From NCBI GenBank assembly GCA_021613335.1, contig JAJTWR010000398.1:1416001-1480000 (forward strand): 64,000 nucleotides of DNA, read 5' to 3'. The DNA is from Whitmania pigra. Its lineage: Eukaryota; Annelida; Clitellata; Hirudinida; Haemopidae. This document shows, in pieces, positions 10,764 through 22,100 of this stretch. Each line of letters opens with the position of its first letter. Position 1 is the first letter of the stretch. The notes under the pieces are model-generated. The model was not told where the DNA came from, made no database searches, and worked only from the letters and a program-made list of their open reading frames with translations. The translations under genes were made by a program, and so were the position numbers.

Positions 10764-12017
10764 TTATTTCTTTTTATTTTTATTCTGACGATAATAATAA
10801 TCCGACGAATGTGTTTGGCGTAATGCTTTTTCTACACTAGGCGTTATGCGCTTTTTATCTCTTTTTTGGCGCGAATGTTTAAATTTCTTTTTATTAGGAT
10901 CATATTTTGATATTCGTTTGACAGCTTTGGATCTCGTGCGTTGCTTTTTCGCGGGCTTTTGTTGGCTTGAACTTTTCTTTGAGGGGCCTTGCCCTGGACC
11001 AGACTTGACTGATGCTTTACTGGATTCTTTTTTACTCGGCTTCTTTTGGACCTTGGGTTTTTTATCTTCCGGTTTCCTTAGAGCGTAGCGCTTGTTAGAA
11101 CCTTTAGTTTTCGTTTTGCTTATTCGGCTTACCATTTTCTTTTCTGGTTTTCTTTCTTTCGCACCTTTTTTACTTGCCCCTTTCGATGTAGACCTAACCG
11201 GTGAAACTCGACTCGATGAAGATTTATCCGGTGATACTTGCCCCGAGGAAGACCCTTTCGGAGGAATTTGTTTCGGTGAAACCTGTTTCGGTGATGTCTG
11301 ACTCGTTGAAACTTTGACTTCCGGTGATTGTTTTTCTTCGGTAATAGGTTTTCCGCAGATTTGGCCACATGTAGGGCTTCCCAAAAACATGATATTTTTG
11401 TACGGAGGTGGTCTTGCATCTTGTGTGGCCTTGTCGCAGGTACAAGGTTTGTTGGGATCTCGAAGGAGATCGTCCGGATAATCGAGTATCGAAGTATCTA
11501 TTAGTTCGTTTTGACCTTCGATGGATATCGTATCCGCGCAAAAGTGGACCGCGTACGGAACTTTCAAATCGCAAACATCGCAAATGATGTCATCGTAATT
11601 GCACGGAGAATTTGACAATCGGCAATGAAAGACACTCGGGTGTGGTCTTTTCGGACCGCAAATAAATTGGGCCTTTTTAATATTCGTGTTTTCGTCTGCA
11701 CAAGGTTCGCGAGCTTTTTGACGCATCAAAAAACACATTTTCTTTTGAGGATTCAGTCTATTGTAAAGTATTCGTTCTTTAAGTTCCCTTTTTTGCTTGT
11801 CTATTTCCGAAAGCTTGCAAAACTTTGCAGGTAATAATGCCGGTTGGAAAGGCTTTCTGGCTCTGCCTTTTAGCATCACACATCTGCAACGGAAATGGCA
11901 ATTTATAAAATAAAATTTTATTTAAACTATTATTATATGCTTATACATTTGAATGCATTATTACTTCATCTGTTTTCGAGAAGATTTTGACATGTAGTCT
12001 CCTTCTGAGCTAGCCAT
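10764..12017 (-). CDS. Two-exon basic-tail protein with Cys/Pro N-terminal part
   Basis: Exons 12017-11965 and 11883-10764, 390 residues. The long frame has no convincing ATG context of its own; an 81-bp intron (GTAATA ... TTGCAG) joins it in frame to a short exon starting MASSEGDYMSKSSRKQMK. Residues about 20-190 are Cys/Pro-containing (CGPKRPHPSVFHC, DDIICDVCDL, DPNKPCTCDKATQ, GSPTCGQICGKP). From about residue 200 a serine/proline/lysine tail begins with short repeats (SPKQVSPKQIPPK, SGQVSPDKSSSSRVSP) and continues as a strongly basic region (KKPKVQKKPSKKE, KKRITPS). Only gene of the cluster for which I find an intron. No recognised domain. Confidence 0.7.
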
Positions 12018-12508
12018 GATGATTGGATTTCTTTTGCCAAGTTGAACTTGTGACAACTACTATTCACAAAATGGGAAAAGTGAATTCAAACAAAATAGAC
12101 TCTTTCATCTCTGACTGGGGCATAATATTTATTCAGAGAGTTGCACATAAACAAACCAAACAGGTTGATGTTTTTTTGTGTCTTTTGTTTAGGAAAACAT
12201 CAGACATTTCTCATCTCAATTCTAATGAATGCCAATTTTTCTTCATCGCGGTGTAGATTGTAATTAATGCATAGCCGTTGAGTTAGTTGTCTGTTATTTA
12301 AATTTAACCATTTTAATATTTTCATCGAACGTTCACATACGGTTGATAGCCATTCAGATCACTTTTCTCTGGCTCATCGACTTCAAATTAACTAAATAAT
12401 TCACATTCTATCGAAATTATAAATTCATTCTATTGAGCAGTCGGAACTAAAACGTATCTAGTTTCTATCCTAGTCTATTTTTTTTTAATGAATAGGTATA
12501 CATAAACA

Positions 12509-12516
12509 TTTCGTCA
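12509..12516 (-). promoter_or_regulatory. CRE-like element TGACGAAA upstream of gene 10764-12017
   Basis: ATGACGAAATGTTTATG in gene orientation, 492 bp upstream of the ATG at 12017. Shares the extended TGACGAAATGTTT core with the elements at 15514 and 18695. Confidence 0.45.
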
Positions 12517-12517
12517 T

Positions 12518-13428
12518 AACAGCGCATTGTCATTGCTAGGAAATATTTTTTTCCAATTATTAAATTACTAGATATCAAATTACGATTTATTTTTTTAAAT
12601 TCCATAAATCGTTGGAACCTTATAATGCGATAACTTTAAACTTTCGACTATCGGAGAAGGGTGATATGATAAATTAATGAATAAATTCATTGATGATCTT
12701 GTAACCAGCAATCTTTTGAGAATTTATTTGTTTTTAAATTATCTAATTTAAGAAGAACAATTATACGAGTTTCCATCGGGTAGTTGTAATATAGATATTT
12801 ATCTATTTATTTAATGTTATATATTTATTTTAATTCTAATTAAAATTTTGGCTGCTTTCAGCTTATTCTCAGGAAAAGAAAGTCATTATGATGGAATGCG
12901 GAGGACCCAGGAAATCTGCGATGATTGAAAGAATCTACAAAATTTTTCATTTAACCCAATTAATTAAGTAAATAAATAAATAAATAAATAAATAAATATA
13001 GAGGACTAATTAGAAATGAAAGGTACTTCAATGTTCGGTAATTCATACATGACTTACACTCAGACAATCACAAGTGAGGCGTAATGAAATTTAAACTTGG
13101 GCAATATTATTAAATAATTACAAGTTATAATTGTTACGATTACGATAAACATTATTTTATATATTATTTTATTCCTTAACTATTTAGAAACCATGTGCTG
13201 ACTTGAACCATTCTTTGTAGAAATAAGTTTATGTAAATTGTTAAATTTAATTAAAATTGCATATCAATTGGGGTCAAATATTTTACCACCAACGACCCAA
13301 ATTTGTAAATGTACGAAATGTGAGCCAAAATATTTAAATTTCATTCGTACTTTTTAATTTTAATTTGCTTTAAGAAACGATTTTAATTTATTAAATAAAT
13401 TATTATTATTATACATTGGCACATTCGA
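12518..13428. other. Intergenic AT-rich DNA with an (AAAT)n run
   Basis: No gene seen. Contains an AAAT tetranucleotide run at about 12968-13000 and several AT-rich stretches. Confidence 0.6.
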
Positions 13429-15327
13429 CTATTTTTTCTTTTTTATATTTTTCTTTTTTAAATTTTTCTTCTTAGGCACCAAGAGGTCGGAAGATGGAAT
13501 TTGGGAAAGAAATTCCTTCAGGGCTTCATCTTCTGAGTCCGTTAGTTTGCGACTTTTGACAGCTCGGCGTTTGCCCTTCGATTTTTTAGATTTCGCGGCA
13601 TTATCTGATTTTGATTTTTTTCCTTTTACTTTAGGTTTTGATTCTAATTTCTCAGGTTTTGGACTTTTGGGTGGATTTTCCTCTTTTTTGGGTGGAATTT
13701 CCTCTTTTTTGGGTGGAATTTCCTCTTTTTTGGGTGGGATTTTCTCTTTTTTGGGTGAAATTTTCTCTTTTTTGGGTGGAATTTCCTCTTTTTTGGTTGG
13801 GATTTCCTCTTTTTTGGGTGGAATTTCCTCTTTTTTGGGTGGAATTTTCTCTCTTTTGGGTGGAATTTCCTCTTTTCTGGGTGGAGATTTCTCCCGTTGG
13901 GGTGGAGTTGTCTCCCGTTTGGGTGGAGTTTCCTCGCATTTTGGTAGACTTTTCTTGCGTTTCTCAAAGTCTACTTTGGCTTTCTTTGTTAGTTTTCCAA
14001 ATGGGTATTTATCACGTTCTGGTTCGTGGCAAGTTGCTTCCAATATATCTATAAATAAAATTTTGTCAGCTACTTCGACCTCCTTTGCTTGATTACGATC
14101 CGGTTCTCTACAGGTAGCTGCCATTATTTCTAAAAATGAAACACTTTCTTCGATTTCAATCTCTTCCTCCTCCGGTTTTCCAGTTTCTTTTAGAGATGTT
14201 TTTTTGTCGGAAAATACTTTAAAGCTTTGAGACGATACCTTTCTTACGGCTTTATCTTTACGAGATCCCCAGAATGGAATGATGCTTTTCACTTTTTCAA
14301 GGAAACCTTTTTTGGCAGGTTTGTATTTTTCATTGGCATTTTTTCCGCCTTTGTCTTTATCACTATCTGCCTTTATGTCTACCATTATTTCACAAAATTT
14401 CTGCTCCGGTTCTTTACAGGTTGCTTCCATTACGTCTAAAAATGTAATTTTTTCAGGACCATCATTTTTTCCGAGCTTATCTTCTTCTTGTTCTTTTTTG
14501 GCGGGAAACGCTTTTAATTTTTGCGGCACTTCGTCTTTGTGCGTTTTATCTTTATTCTTAGACTTCCAAAATGGTATTAATCTTTTCAGCTTATCAACAA
14601 AGTTATTTTTTGCTGCAATTTCTTTCTTTTCTTCATGCTTTTGCCTCTGGATTTTTTCCTTTGATTGTATTATTTTACAATTTTTTCCGCAAAAATCAAT
14701 GTTTGAGCGATCGATAAGCGTACAGATGCTTGGATCCGAAATGCAGACGCCCACTGAAACCCTGCATTTAAGCGTGTCATATATCGGCTTAGGAATGCAA
14801 GCGAATTGAGGCACTCTAAACTTCACAGTATTAGCGTATTCCTTGGGTAGATAAGGACATCGTGGAATTTGTCGCATTAAGCGTTCACATGCCCTGTCTC
14901 TCCTCAGTCTCATCGGAAAGTCAATGTTTAACTCCGGTTCTTTATCTTCCTTTTCGTTGTATTTCTTCATTTTTTTACAAAATCTCAATGGCACCAATGC
15001 AGGCTTAGGGCAAACATCGCTCACAACACCTGGATCCCTGTAATCGCCAATGTTATAAGAACACTTGCAGTGTATGTACGGTTCATGACGAAAATGTTTT
15101 GATTTCAACAAATTGTACAATGCCAGTTCTCCTGATATTCTTAGCGGTTGCTGGACATCGTCGCAACACCTTACCTTTTTCGGACGGAGTGTATTGAATT
15201 TGAAGTTATGACATTTTTCCTTCTTTTTGAAAGAACGCGGGAAATTCAATTCATCAAAGTAGGCCAACCCTTTATCAGCCTTATCAGCGGTTTCACCATT
15301 TTTACTCTTTTTCACCCCTTTTCCCAT
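13429..15327 (-). CDS. Large basic protein: conserved Cys domain, duplicated IPFW module, heptad KKEEIPP tail
   Basis: 632 residues, single exon, ATG at 15327. Residues about 20-215 form a conserved domain shared with the 16460 gene: LAYFDELNFPRSF, HCKCSYNIGDYRDPG, VCPKPALVPLRFCKKM, RACERLMRQIPRCPYLPKEY, VGVCISDPSICTL. Residues about 240-430 contain a duplicated module: an amphipathic motif (FVDKLKRLIPFWKS, then FLEKVKSIIPFWGS), a K.F..K segment, and a helix-like unit seen three times (FLDVMEATCKEPE, FLEIMAATCREPD, FIDILEATCHEPE). Residues about 470-565 are about 13 copies of a heptad of the type EEIPPKK. The end is a basic KSKKSKGKRR region. No signal peptide. Function unknown; not matched to any family I know. 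Confidence 0.8.
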   Translation of the reverse strand: MGKGVKKSKNGETADKADKGLAYFDELNFPRSFKKKEKCHNFKFNTLRPKKVRCCDDVQQPLRISGELALYNLLKSKHFRHEPYIHCKCSYNIGDYRDPGVVSDVCPKPALVPLRFCKKMKKYNEKEDKEPELNIDFPMRLRRDRACERLMRQIPRCPYLPKEYANTVKFRVPQFACIPKPIYDTLKCRVSVGVCISDPSICTLIDRSNIDFCGKNCKIIQSKEKIQRQKHEEKKEIAAKNNFVDKLKRLIPFWKSKNKDKTHKDEVPQKLKAFPAKKEQEEDKLGKNDGPEKITFLDVMEATCKEPEQKFCEIMVDIKADSDKDKGGKNANEKYKPAKKGFLEKVKSIIPFWGSRKDKAVRKVSSQSFKVFSDKKTSLKETGKPEEEEIEIEESVSFLEIMAATCREPDRNQAKEVEVADKILFIDILEATCHEPERDKYPFGKLTKKAKVDFEKRKKSLPKCEETPPKRETTPPQREKSPPRKEEIPPKREKIPPKKEEIPPKKEEIPTKKEEIPPKKEKISPKKEKIPPKKEEIPPKKEEIPPKKEENPPKSPKPEKLESKPKVKGKKSKSDNAAKSKKSKGKRRAVKSRKLTDSEDEALKEFLSQIPSSDLLVPKKKNLKKKNIKKKK

Positions 15328-15513
15328 TTGTAGAATGTTTCATCTGTCCTTTCGATATGGCAAAAATAAACTATAGAAAATTCCATTTGTTTTAAAAGGA
15401 AGATAGGAAATTTTGTGGTTTAGATGTTGTATTCGGCATTTAAAAGAAGTGTAAATTTTACGATTTTTTCGTTATTGTTTTTTTTTTTTTAATTTTCTAG
15501 ATAAACAAAAACA

Positions 15514-15521
15514 TTTCGTCA
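15514..15521 (-). promoter_or_regulatory. CRE-like element TGACGAAA upstream of gene 13429-15327
   Basis: GTGACGAAATGTTTTTG in gene orientation, 187 bp upstream of the ATG at 15327, the closest of the eight. Confidence 0.48.
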
Positions 15522-15758
15522 CAACGATACATTTTATGTACTTTCAATTATATCACTGCTTGATTAATAAACTTTTAGAGTCAATTTTAAAGATAATTCT
15601 CAACCTCAATCATGTCCAATTTTCAATTTACTCATCAATTTTCCAATAAATAGCTCCAAGATCTCACTTGGTTATCAGTGGTTATCAATGTTGATTATTT
15701 TAGCTGTTTTGCCTCTAATCTTTGATGAAAGAGAACAGCTTGATATTCTAGAAGTGTA

Positions 15759-15980
15759 ATGAGAAAGTTCATTTTCTTGACGTTTGTGCTTGTCATTGTT
15801 TTACGAGAAGAGGCTGACATGGTAAAACATGCCGTCACATGCTATTCGGATCCACAAGATACTCAAAATATCGGACAATCGTGCAGAAATACAAAACTAT
15901 TTTTTTGTGAAGTTTCGAAAACGATTAAACCTTGCTTTCAATTCGGACCTAATCTCGGGTTAAATTTGTCACTGTTTTAA
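15759..15980 (+). CDS. Possible small secreted 4-Cys peptide
   Basis: 73-codon frame on the opposite strand to its neighbours, ATG at 15759, starting MRKFIFLTFVLVIVL, which looks like a signal-peptide core, followed by a mature part with four cysteines (VTCYSDP, GQSC, FFCEV, KPCFQF). No family recognised. The frame is short and AT-rich and could be chance; there is no paralogue in the window. Confidence 0.25.
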   Translation: MRKFIFLTFVLVIVLREEADMVKHAVTCYSDPQDTQNIGQSCRNTKLFFCEVSKTIKPCFQFGPNLGLNLSLF

Positions 15981-16459
15981 TGCTCATTTACACTTATTAA
16001 ACTAGATGTTTCGATTTTTCAAATTTATTTTCCAATATTAATAATGCGTGCTGTTACATAAATATTGTCGTAAAGACTTAAAACATTATTTGACTTGTAA
16101 GGAAAGTTAAAATCGCCTTCAAGTTGAAGTTAAACAAGTTGAAATGATGAATGATTAATTAATTAATGAAAAATTAAACATCCAATTAATCGCAAGTTTA
16201 TGCTATAAGAACATTTACACAACTTTTTCAGGAATTCTTTTGTTTTCAATTTTATGTTTTTATCGCATCTGGTGATAAAATTTCACTTTTTGAATGAACT
16301 GGAATTAACTTTTTTTGGCGGGAGAATGAATTAAAAGAGCTTTTATGAAGTTCTTGGTTTAGTCTTTTTTATTACTTTATCCTTTTAAATTTTTTCAACT
16401 TTAGCTTTTTTTTTTTGGTTTCTTATGCTCTTCAAGTGAATATCCCGATTTCTTTGTAG

Positions 16460-18268
16460 TTAACTTGTTTTACTGCGTGGTTCCTTAATTCCAGAGTGCT
16501 CTTTTACTACATTTCCTATTTTTCCTTTTTCAACATCACACATACCGTTTACCTGTTCCTGGAAAGATGATTTCTGGCTGGAGTCTTTTGTATCCCTTTC
16601 GGCAGATTTATTTAAATTTTTGGAGCTTTTACCTTTTTTAGGTTTCTTGTTTCCTTTTTTAGCAATCGGGACTAAATTTTCAGATCCTTTCTTAGAGCTT
16701 AATTTATTTTGTTTTTGTGGTTCCTCACTTTCAAAATGTCCTTTTTTATCTTTCTTCGACTTTTCATCTTCACACATGACAAGTCCAAGCTCAGGGTAGG
16801 AGAGGCATTCAGCTGGCTTTGTACCTTTTCTGGTCCCTTTTTTGGCCGACCCAGCTTTTGTCGATTTATTTTCATTTTGCGGTTCCTTAATTCCAGAGTG
16901 CCCTTTTTTCGACTTTGTTTTTACATCTTCACACGGAACAAGCTCAATCTCAGGGTAGGAGATACATTCTGCAGGCCTTTTTGAAGCTTTTTTATCATTT
17001 GGTTTCGCTTTAACATTTGTTTGTGAACCTCCAGCAGATTTATGCTTGCTTTGTGATTTTTTGAATTTAACATACGTTTGTGAACTTCCTGCAGATTTAT
17101 GCTTGCTTTGTGTTTTTTTGTCTTTGTTTTGGCGCTCTTTCTTTGCTTTCATTTGAACATCTGATTTTTCCAAACTTTTCGCACTTTTATCCTTTTTGGA
17201 GTTTTTGTTTCCTTTAGCACTGGTGACCGAACTGCCAGCAGAATGTTTTTGGTCCAACTTATTCTTGTTGAGCTGCTTCTTACTGCCGGTTGTTTTATCT
17301 CCTTTTTTAAGCTGCTGTTTAGAAGCAGTACCCTCTACCTTCTTGTCATCCGGCTTTATCGATTTGCTTGGTAGTTCACCACATTTAGTGGTTGAATCCC
17401 CAGATAAAAGGTACTGTTCAATGACATTTTCTTTTGTTGCCTGGTCACAGACAGCTTTCGAAAATGTTTTGAAACCCTTGTCTGGTGGCGGCGGAGGAGG
17501 TGAAGCTTCCTTCTTTTTCGATTTTGTAAACGGTAAAAATCTTTTGAGTTTTTCACGAAAATTTTTTTTGGGTGGTTCTTGAGCAGGAGGTTTATCTGGT
17601 TTTTTGTCAATTTTTTCAGGTTTTTGCTTTGGTTTTTCTTTTGCTTCATCGTCTTCCTTGACGCAATATTCAATGTTTGAGCGATCAAGAAGCGTACAGA
17701 TGCTTGGATCCGAAATGCAGACGCCCACTGAAACCCTGCATTTAAACGTGTCATATATCGGCTTAGGAATGCAAGCAAATTGAGGCACTCTAAGCTTCAC
17801 AGTATTAGCATATTCCTTGGGTAGATAAGGACATCGTGGAATTTGTCGCATTAAGCGTTCACACGCCCTGTCCTTCCTCGGTCTCATCGGAAAGTTAACG
17901 TTTAACTCTGGATCTTTATCTTCCTTTTCGTTGTATTGTTTCATTTTTTTACAAAATCTCAATGGCACCAATGCAGGCTTGGGGCAAACATCGCTCACAA
18001 CTCCTGGATCCCTGTAATCGCCAATGTTATACGAACACTTGCAGTGTATGTACGGTTCATGACGAAACTGTTTTGATTTCAACAATCTGTACAATCCCAA
18101 TTCCCCGCCAATTTTAGGTCGCAAATTTGTTTTGCATTTCCTTCTTCTTAGCGTCCTGAACTTGAAAGCATGACATTTAGCTTTCTCTTTAAACGAACGA
18201 GGGAAGTTTAATTCATCAAAATATGCCAAATCGCGGTCTGGTTTTGGAGGCTCGAATTTCACTGACAT
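16460..18268 (-). CDS. Paralogue of 13429-15327 with different lysine-rich tail
   Basis: 602 residues, single exon, ATG at 18268. Residues about 10-205 are close to the 13429 protein (LAYFDELNFPRSF, HCKCSYNIGDYRDPG, CPKPALVPLRFC, RQIPRCPYLPKEYANTVK, VSVGVCISDPSICTL). One IPFW-type motif follows (FREKLKRFLPFTKSKKKE) next to a PPPPPP run. The tail is a different, Lys/Ser-rich sequence with its own repeats: SKHKSAG(S/G)SQT twice, and a unit PAEC(I/L)SYPE..LV.CED..K twice, with a degenerate KEHSGIKEP near the end. The pair arose by duplication of the N-terminal part; the tails evolved or were exchanged independently. No signal peptide, no known domain. Confidence 0.8.
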   Translation of the reverse strand: MSVKFEPPKPDRDLAYFDELNFPRSFKEKAKCHAFKFRTLRRRKCKTNLRPKIGGELGLYRLLKSKQFRHEPYIHCKCSYNIGDYRDPGVVSDVCPKPALVPLRFCKKMKQYNEKEDKDPELNVNFPMRPRKDRACERLMRQIPRCPYLPKEYANTVKLRVPQFACIPKPIYDTFKCRVSVGVCISDPSICTLLDRSNIEYCVKEDDEAKEKPKQKPEKIDKKPDKPPAQEPPKKNFREKLKRFLPFTKSKKKEASPPPPPPDKGFKTFSKAVCDQATKENVIEQYLLSGDSTTKCGELPSKSIKPDDKKVEGTASKQQLKKGDKTTGSKKQLNKNKLDQKHSAGSSVTSAKGNKNSKKDKSAKSLEKSDVQMKAKKERQNKDKKTQSKHKSAGSSQTYVKFKKSQSKHKSAGGSQTNVKAKPNDKKASKRPAECISYPEIELVPCEDVKTKSKKGHSGIKEPQNENKSTKAGSAKKGTRKGTKPAECLSYPELGLVMCEDEKSKKDKKGHFESEEPQKQNKLSSKKGSENLVPIAKKGNKKPKKGKSSKNLNKSAERDTKDSSQKSSFQEQVNGMCDVEKGKIGNVVKEHSGIKEPRSKTS

Positions 18269-18694
18269 GCTGTTTATAGATATAAATCTCCTTTAGTATA
18301 TTTTATCTCCTCTTGAAAGGCTTATTTTCATCTGTTTATGCAAATTAATTAATTTTTCCTAAACGAATATTCAAAGGTTTCTGAAATTACGATGTTCCAT
18401 GGTTGCTTCTAAAACTTTGTTTCATGTTGCTTTAGTTTTTAAAAAAAATTTGCTGTTTTTCTTTAGAGCTTTATCTAGTTAAATGTGCTAATTAAATTCA
18501 TAAATAAGTATTGTAATACTTAATAAGTAGTATTCTTGAAATACTCTCCAGTAGCATGAATATTCGAGAAAATTAATATTTCCAGGAACTGAATGATAAC
18601 ATGATGCTTTTAGATCATTTCTGTAACGCTTCTATTTAGCTTTTATTTTTTTTCAAGTTCCACGTGGTTCCGACGACCGATGTAAATCAAAACA

Positions 18695-18702
18695 TTTCGT
18701 CA
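18695..18702 (-). promoter_or_regulatory. CRE-like element TGACGAAA upstream of gene 16460-18268
   Basis: GTGACGAAATGTTTTG in gene orientation, 427 bp upstream of the ATG at 18268; shares the extended core with the copy at 15514. Confidence 0.48.
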
Positions 18703-19039
18703 CTGCACATTTGCATTATTTTAGAATAAATTATAATCAGAAAAAATCTTGACTAAAAATGATTTTAGAAAGATACAAGTGTTTTTCTGTACTGCTACTA
18801 ATTTTAATAACTTTAATAAGGAAATGTATAATTACACCAATTTCTATATTATGCAAAAACAGCTTTAATATATCGTTTTCACTTTTATTAGATATGATTT
18901 TTCACGAAAAACAATTTTTACGATTCACATCGATTTTCGCTTTATGTTTTGAATTTCTTTTTATTTGTTATTTAGTCCCATGTTCAGTGAATTTAGCTAT
19001 TTAACGACTCTGCCGACAAATCAAAGAGCAAAAGTGGAC

Positions 19040-19045
19040 TTTATT
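19040..19045 (-). terminator. Candidate poly(A) signal AATAAA of the DPP4-like gene
   Basis: AATAAA on the minus strand about 107 bp after the stop codon at 19152. The region 18269-19039 otherwise shows no gene; the hydrophobic plus-strand frame at 18759-19004 looks accidental. Confidence 0.45.
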
Positions 19046-19151
19046 TATTGGAAAAAATTTTAAATTCATGATCTCAAAAGCATCTTTGTAAGTAATTTAA
19101 TAATTTGTAACTAATTCAACCGACTTTTAATTTTAAAAACAACAGCACTCT

Positions 19152-22100
19152 TCAAAAGAGGACTGAAATTGCTGAAACAATTGCAAGAGACACTAAGACT
19201 TTTACGGAGCTGACAACCGTACATCCAAGATTGCGACTGTCTTCGATGTCGAAGCAATCCTTGACAAAATCAGTCATGGAACTGAAGAGATGTCTTGATA
19301 CTCCTGGGGAGGATATCGAATGATCTTCATCCGGGTATGTCTGGTGATGGAAAGAAGAGGTTAAGTAACATTTGACAAAAGAAAAAGAAAATTAAGCTTT
19401 TAAAGTGTTGGTAATAATTATTTAATTATTATTTATTTAATTATTTTCTGCTAACAAAATTTAAGAGCTTATGTCAGTCATTTCAGTAATTCTAGCGCTA
19501 GCTAAATCAACATCAACATAATCGTACATAATTTACATTGAAAAGTTAGTTTAAGTTTTATATCGACCATAAAAAAATACGTTAAAGACAAAGAAAATCA
19601 TTTTGTTAAAGCAAATAAATAAGAATATAAATAAATAAAAAGTGTTAGAAAATAATATTAAATAAATGGTGTTATTAAAATTTATGAGTAACTTGTCAAA
19701 CCAGTTGGGTGAATTTGATTTCTTTTGCCTCGAGTTCTTTAACCAAATACGCGAAGTGACTGTAGTGCACGTTGTCTGAAAATGCAGTTGCGATATTTTA
19801 AAAACAATTTCATTTAAATATCTTGTATAATATATTAGCGTAGCGTGTCATACACCTTAATATTAATTGGAAATTGATTATTAACGTTATCTCCAAATTG
19901 ATGTAACTGTTAATGCTTAGATTGTTCGTCATTGGATAACTCAGTTGTAACACGTGAAAATCGTACGAAAACTACACGAAATATCGACTCTTCTGGAACG
20001 AAATAAGCTCCTTTCATATGAAACCAGTACAGTCCGTACAATTAGTACTGTACTGTACGTCACAACACTATCGTTAATAGAGATTGGACATAAAATTTTG
20101 TTTCATTTATTAACAAATTTAGCTTTTTTACTTTATCTCGAAGCTGCTATAAATACTAAATGTTGTTTGAAAATAAACATTACAAGTGGAATTAAAAATA
20201 AATGACTAAATAAATCATTACCATCAGCCATTCCATGCGCTAGGAGTAGTTTTTTTCCTTTGAAAGCGTCTATTTTTCGAGTAATGTCGGTGTTCTGAAA
20301 AATATATTTATTAAGATGCAATTAATTTATGATGATTCATTATCCAACAATTAGAATAAATTTGGACTCGTAATTCTGGAATCGTATTTTCACCTCATAA
20401 GCCTTGCCATTGTCTTCATTAAACAAGCCAAGATATCGTTCCACGTAGCAGGTATCTAAGGATTGAAAAGTTATTTTTAAGAACATCCGACATAAAGACC
20501 AACATTTTGCAAGACTTATTTGTAGCTTTACTTATTTATTTATTGGATAAATATTTATTTAACTTAATCCTACATATTTCGAAGTTGCAAATAATCCCAC
20601 CGTATAACGCTTGGCTCGCTACGCCGGCAATTGAGAGCCCGCACTGGAATGTGTCGTTGTCGTACACTAAGGAGTGAAGGGTCGTTTGTCCACCGTAGCT
20701 CTTTCATTAGTGATTAGGATGAAGAAAGATGTAAATATTATGTAAATACTATGTGAATATAAATGTAAATATTATGTAAATACTATCTGAATATAAATGT
20801 AAATATTATGTAAATACTATCTGAATATAAATGTAAATATTATGTAAATACTATCTGAATATAAATGTAAACGTAAATATTATGTAAATACAAATTATCT
20901 GAGTAATAAAGGATTATGCAGTTTGGCCGAATGGGTTGCGTTCCTGCATGCGGAGGTAATGGCAATAACCGTAATGTGACGTGTTCGAAACTCAACCTGC
21001 ACTGCCGCCAGTTATTAAATTGGTAATTAGAAGCGCCTCTGACGCTCTGCATGTGGCGCTGTATAAATTAACTATAATTATTAACGACCTGTAGATGGAG
21101 TTTTAAAAAGTGACGAAAACCTACCCATCCAAATATGGCAGTTGGTTTACTAGAATCGATCCACTTAACATTTTTCTTGAGGAATCTGGGAATTGTGTTT
21201 GCAGAAATGTTTTTAGTTTTGATATTGATTTTTATTACAACAAGAGTCGACTTTTAAAAATAAAAAAATAAATAAAAAATATCATGAAAAGAAAAGAAAA
21301 TGAGTCTAAAATAATCACTTTGTTCCTTTGATTTGGTCCTCGACTTCAACGACACCTAATTTCTTGTAAATCTGAAATTTCAAATCTTCGCCGTTTCCAA
21401 TGCTACCTCTGCCATCAATGGAGGCGATTGCGATTTTGTATGCGCTAGATAAATGGAGAAGCCAATTTCTCGTCGATGATCCCATGTCGAACTCCTCGGA
21501 CACTTCTTGTGTTTCTGGACCCGCATATCTAAGTTTCGTGAAAACGTTTAAGTATTAACTTAAAGGTAACTGCTGAGAGTATTATTTTTTATATTTCTCA
21601 AAATACGTTGATTTGAATTTAAAAAAAAAATAACAAAAAAAGTAATATGATGAATGTGGCAATATATTAATAGATTATAAACTTAATAATTATTAAGCTG
21701 AAACTTAGAAATGTTAACATGGTAGCTAGTCTACCAACTCTTAGCATTACTTTGTTCTTTATTATTTTTCTTTTTTCCAAGAAACACAAACATTTATACA
21801 AACTTAATTCCAAAAATAAAGCAATCTTAGCGAAGTAAATTTTTTAGGCTTATAATTTAAATATAAAAATTAATTGTCGATATTTACTGCAAAAAAAAAT
21901 TATAAAGAAAAACTTGCGTAAAAATTAGAAGCGGAAATTTGTCGTCTTTCATTTTGTCAGAAGGAAGGTAAAGTTCAACGTTGATTGTGTCTACAAATTT
22001 ATTTCAATTTACCTTCAAGCAATTGTTTAAACTTTTATGAAATCTACTCCATCGGCACTCATTAGCAAAACTACTTACAATCTTTCTCCTCTACTTTGTA

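Noticed and set aside
13547..14092. Plus-strand genes over the 13429-15327 locus
   Set aside because: Open only because the heptad-coding array lacks stops on either strand; outside the array they have no features.
18759..19004. Hydrophobic 81-codon plus-strand frame
   Set aside because: AT-rich sequence gives Ile/Leu/Phe-rich frames by chance; no partner exon, motif or conserved relative in the window.
20918..21000. A functional tRNA gene
   Set aside because: Acceptor stem nearly pairs and the length fits, but the T stem does not pair and a conserved non-tRNA tail follows, so a SINE is the better call.
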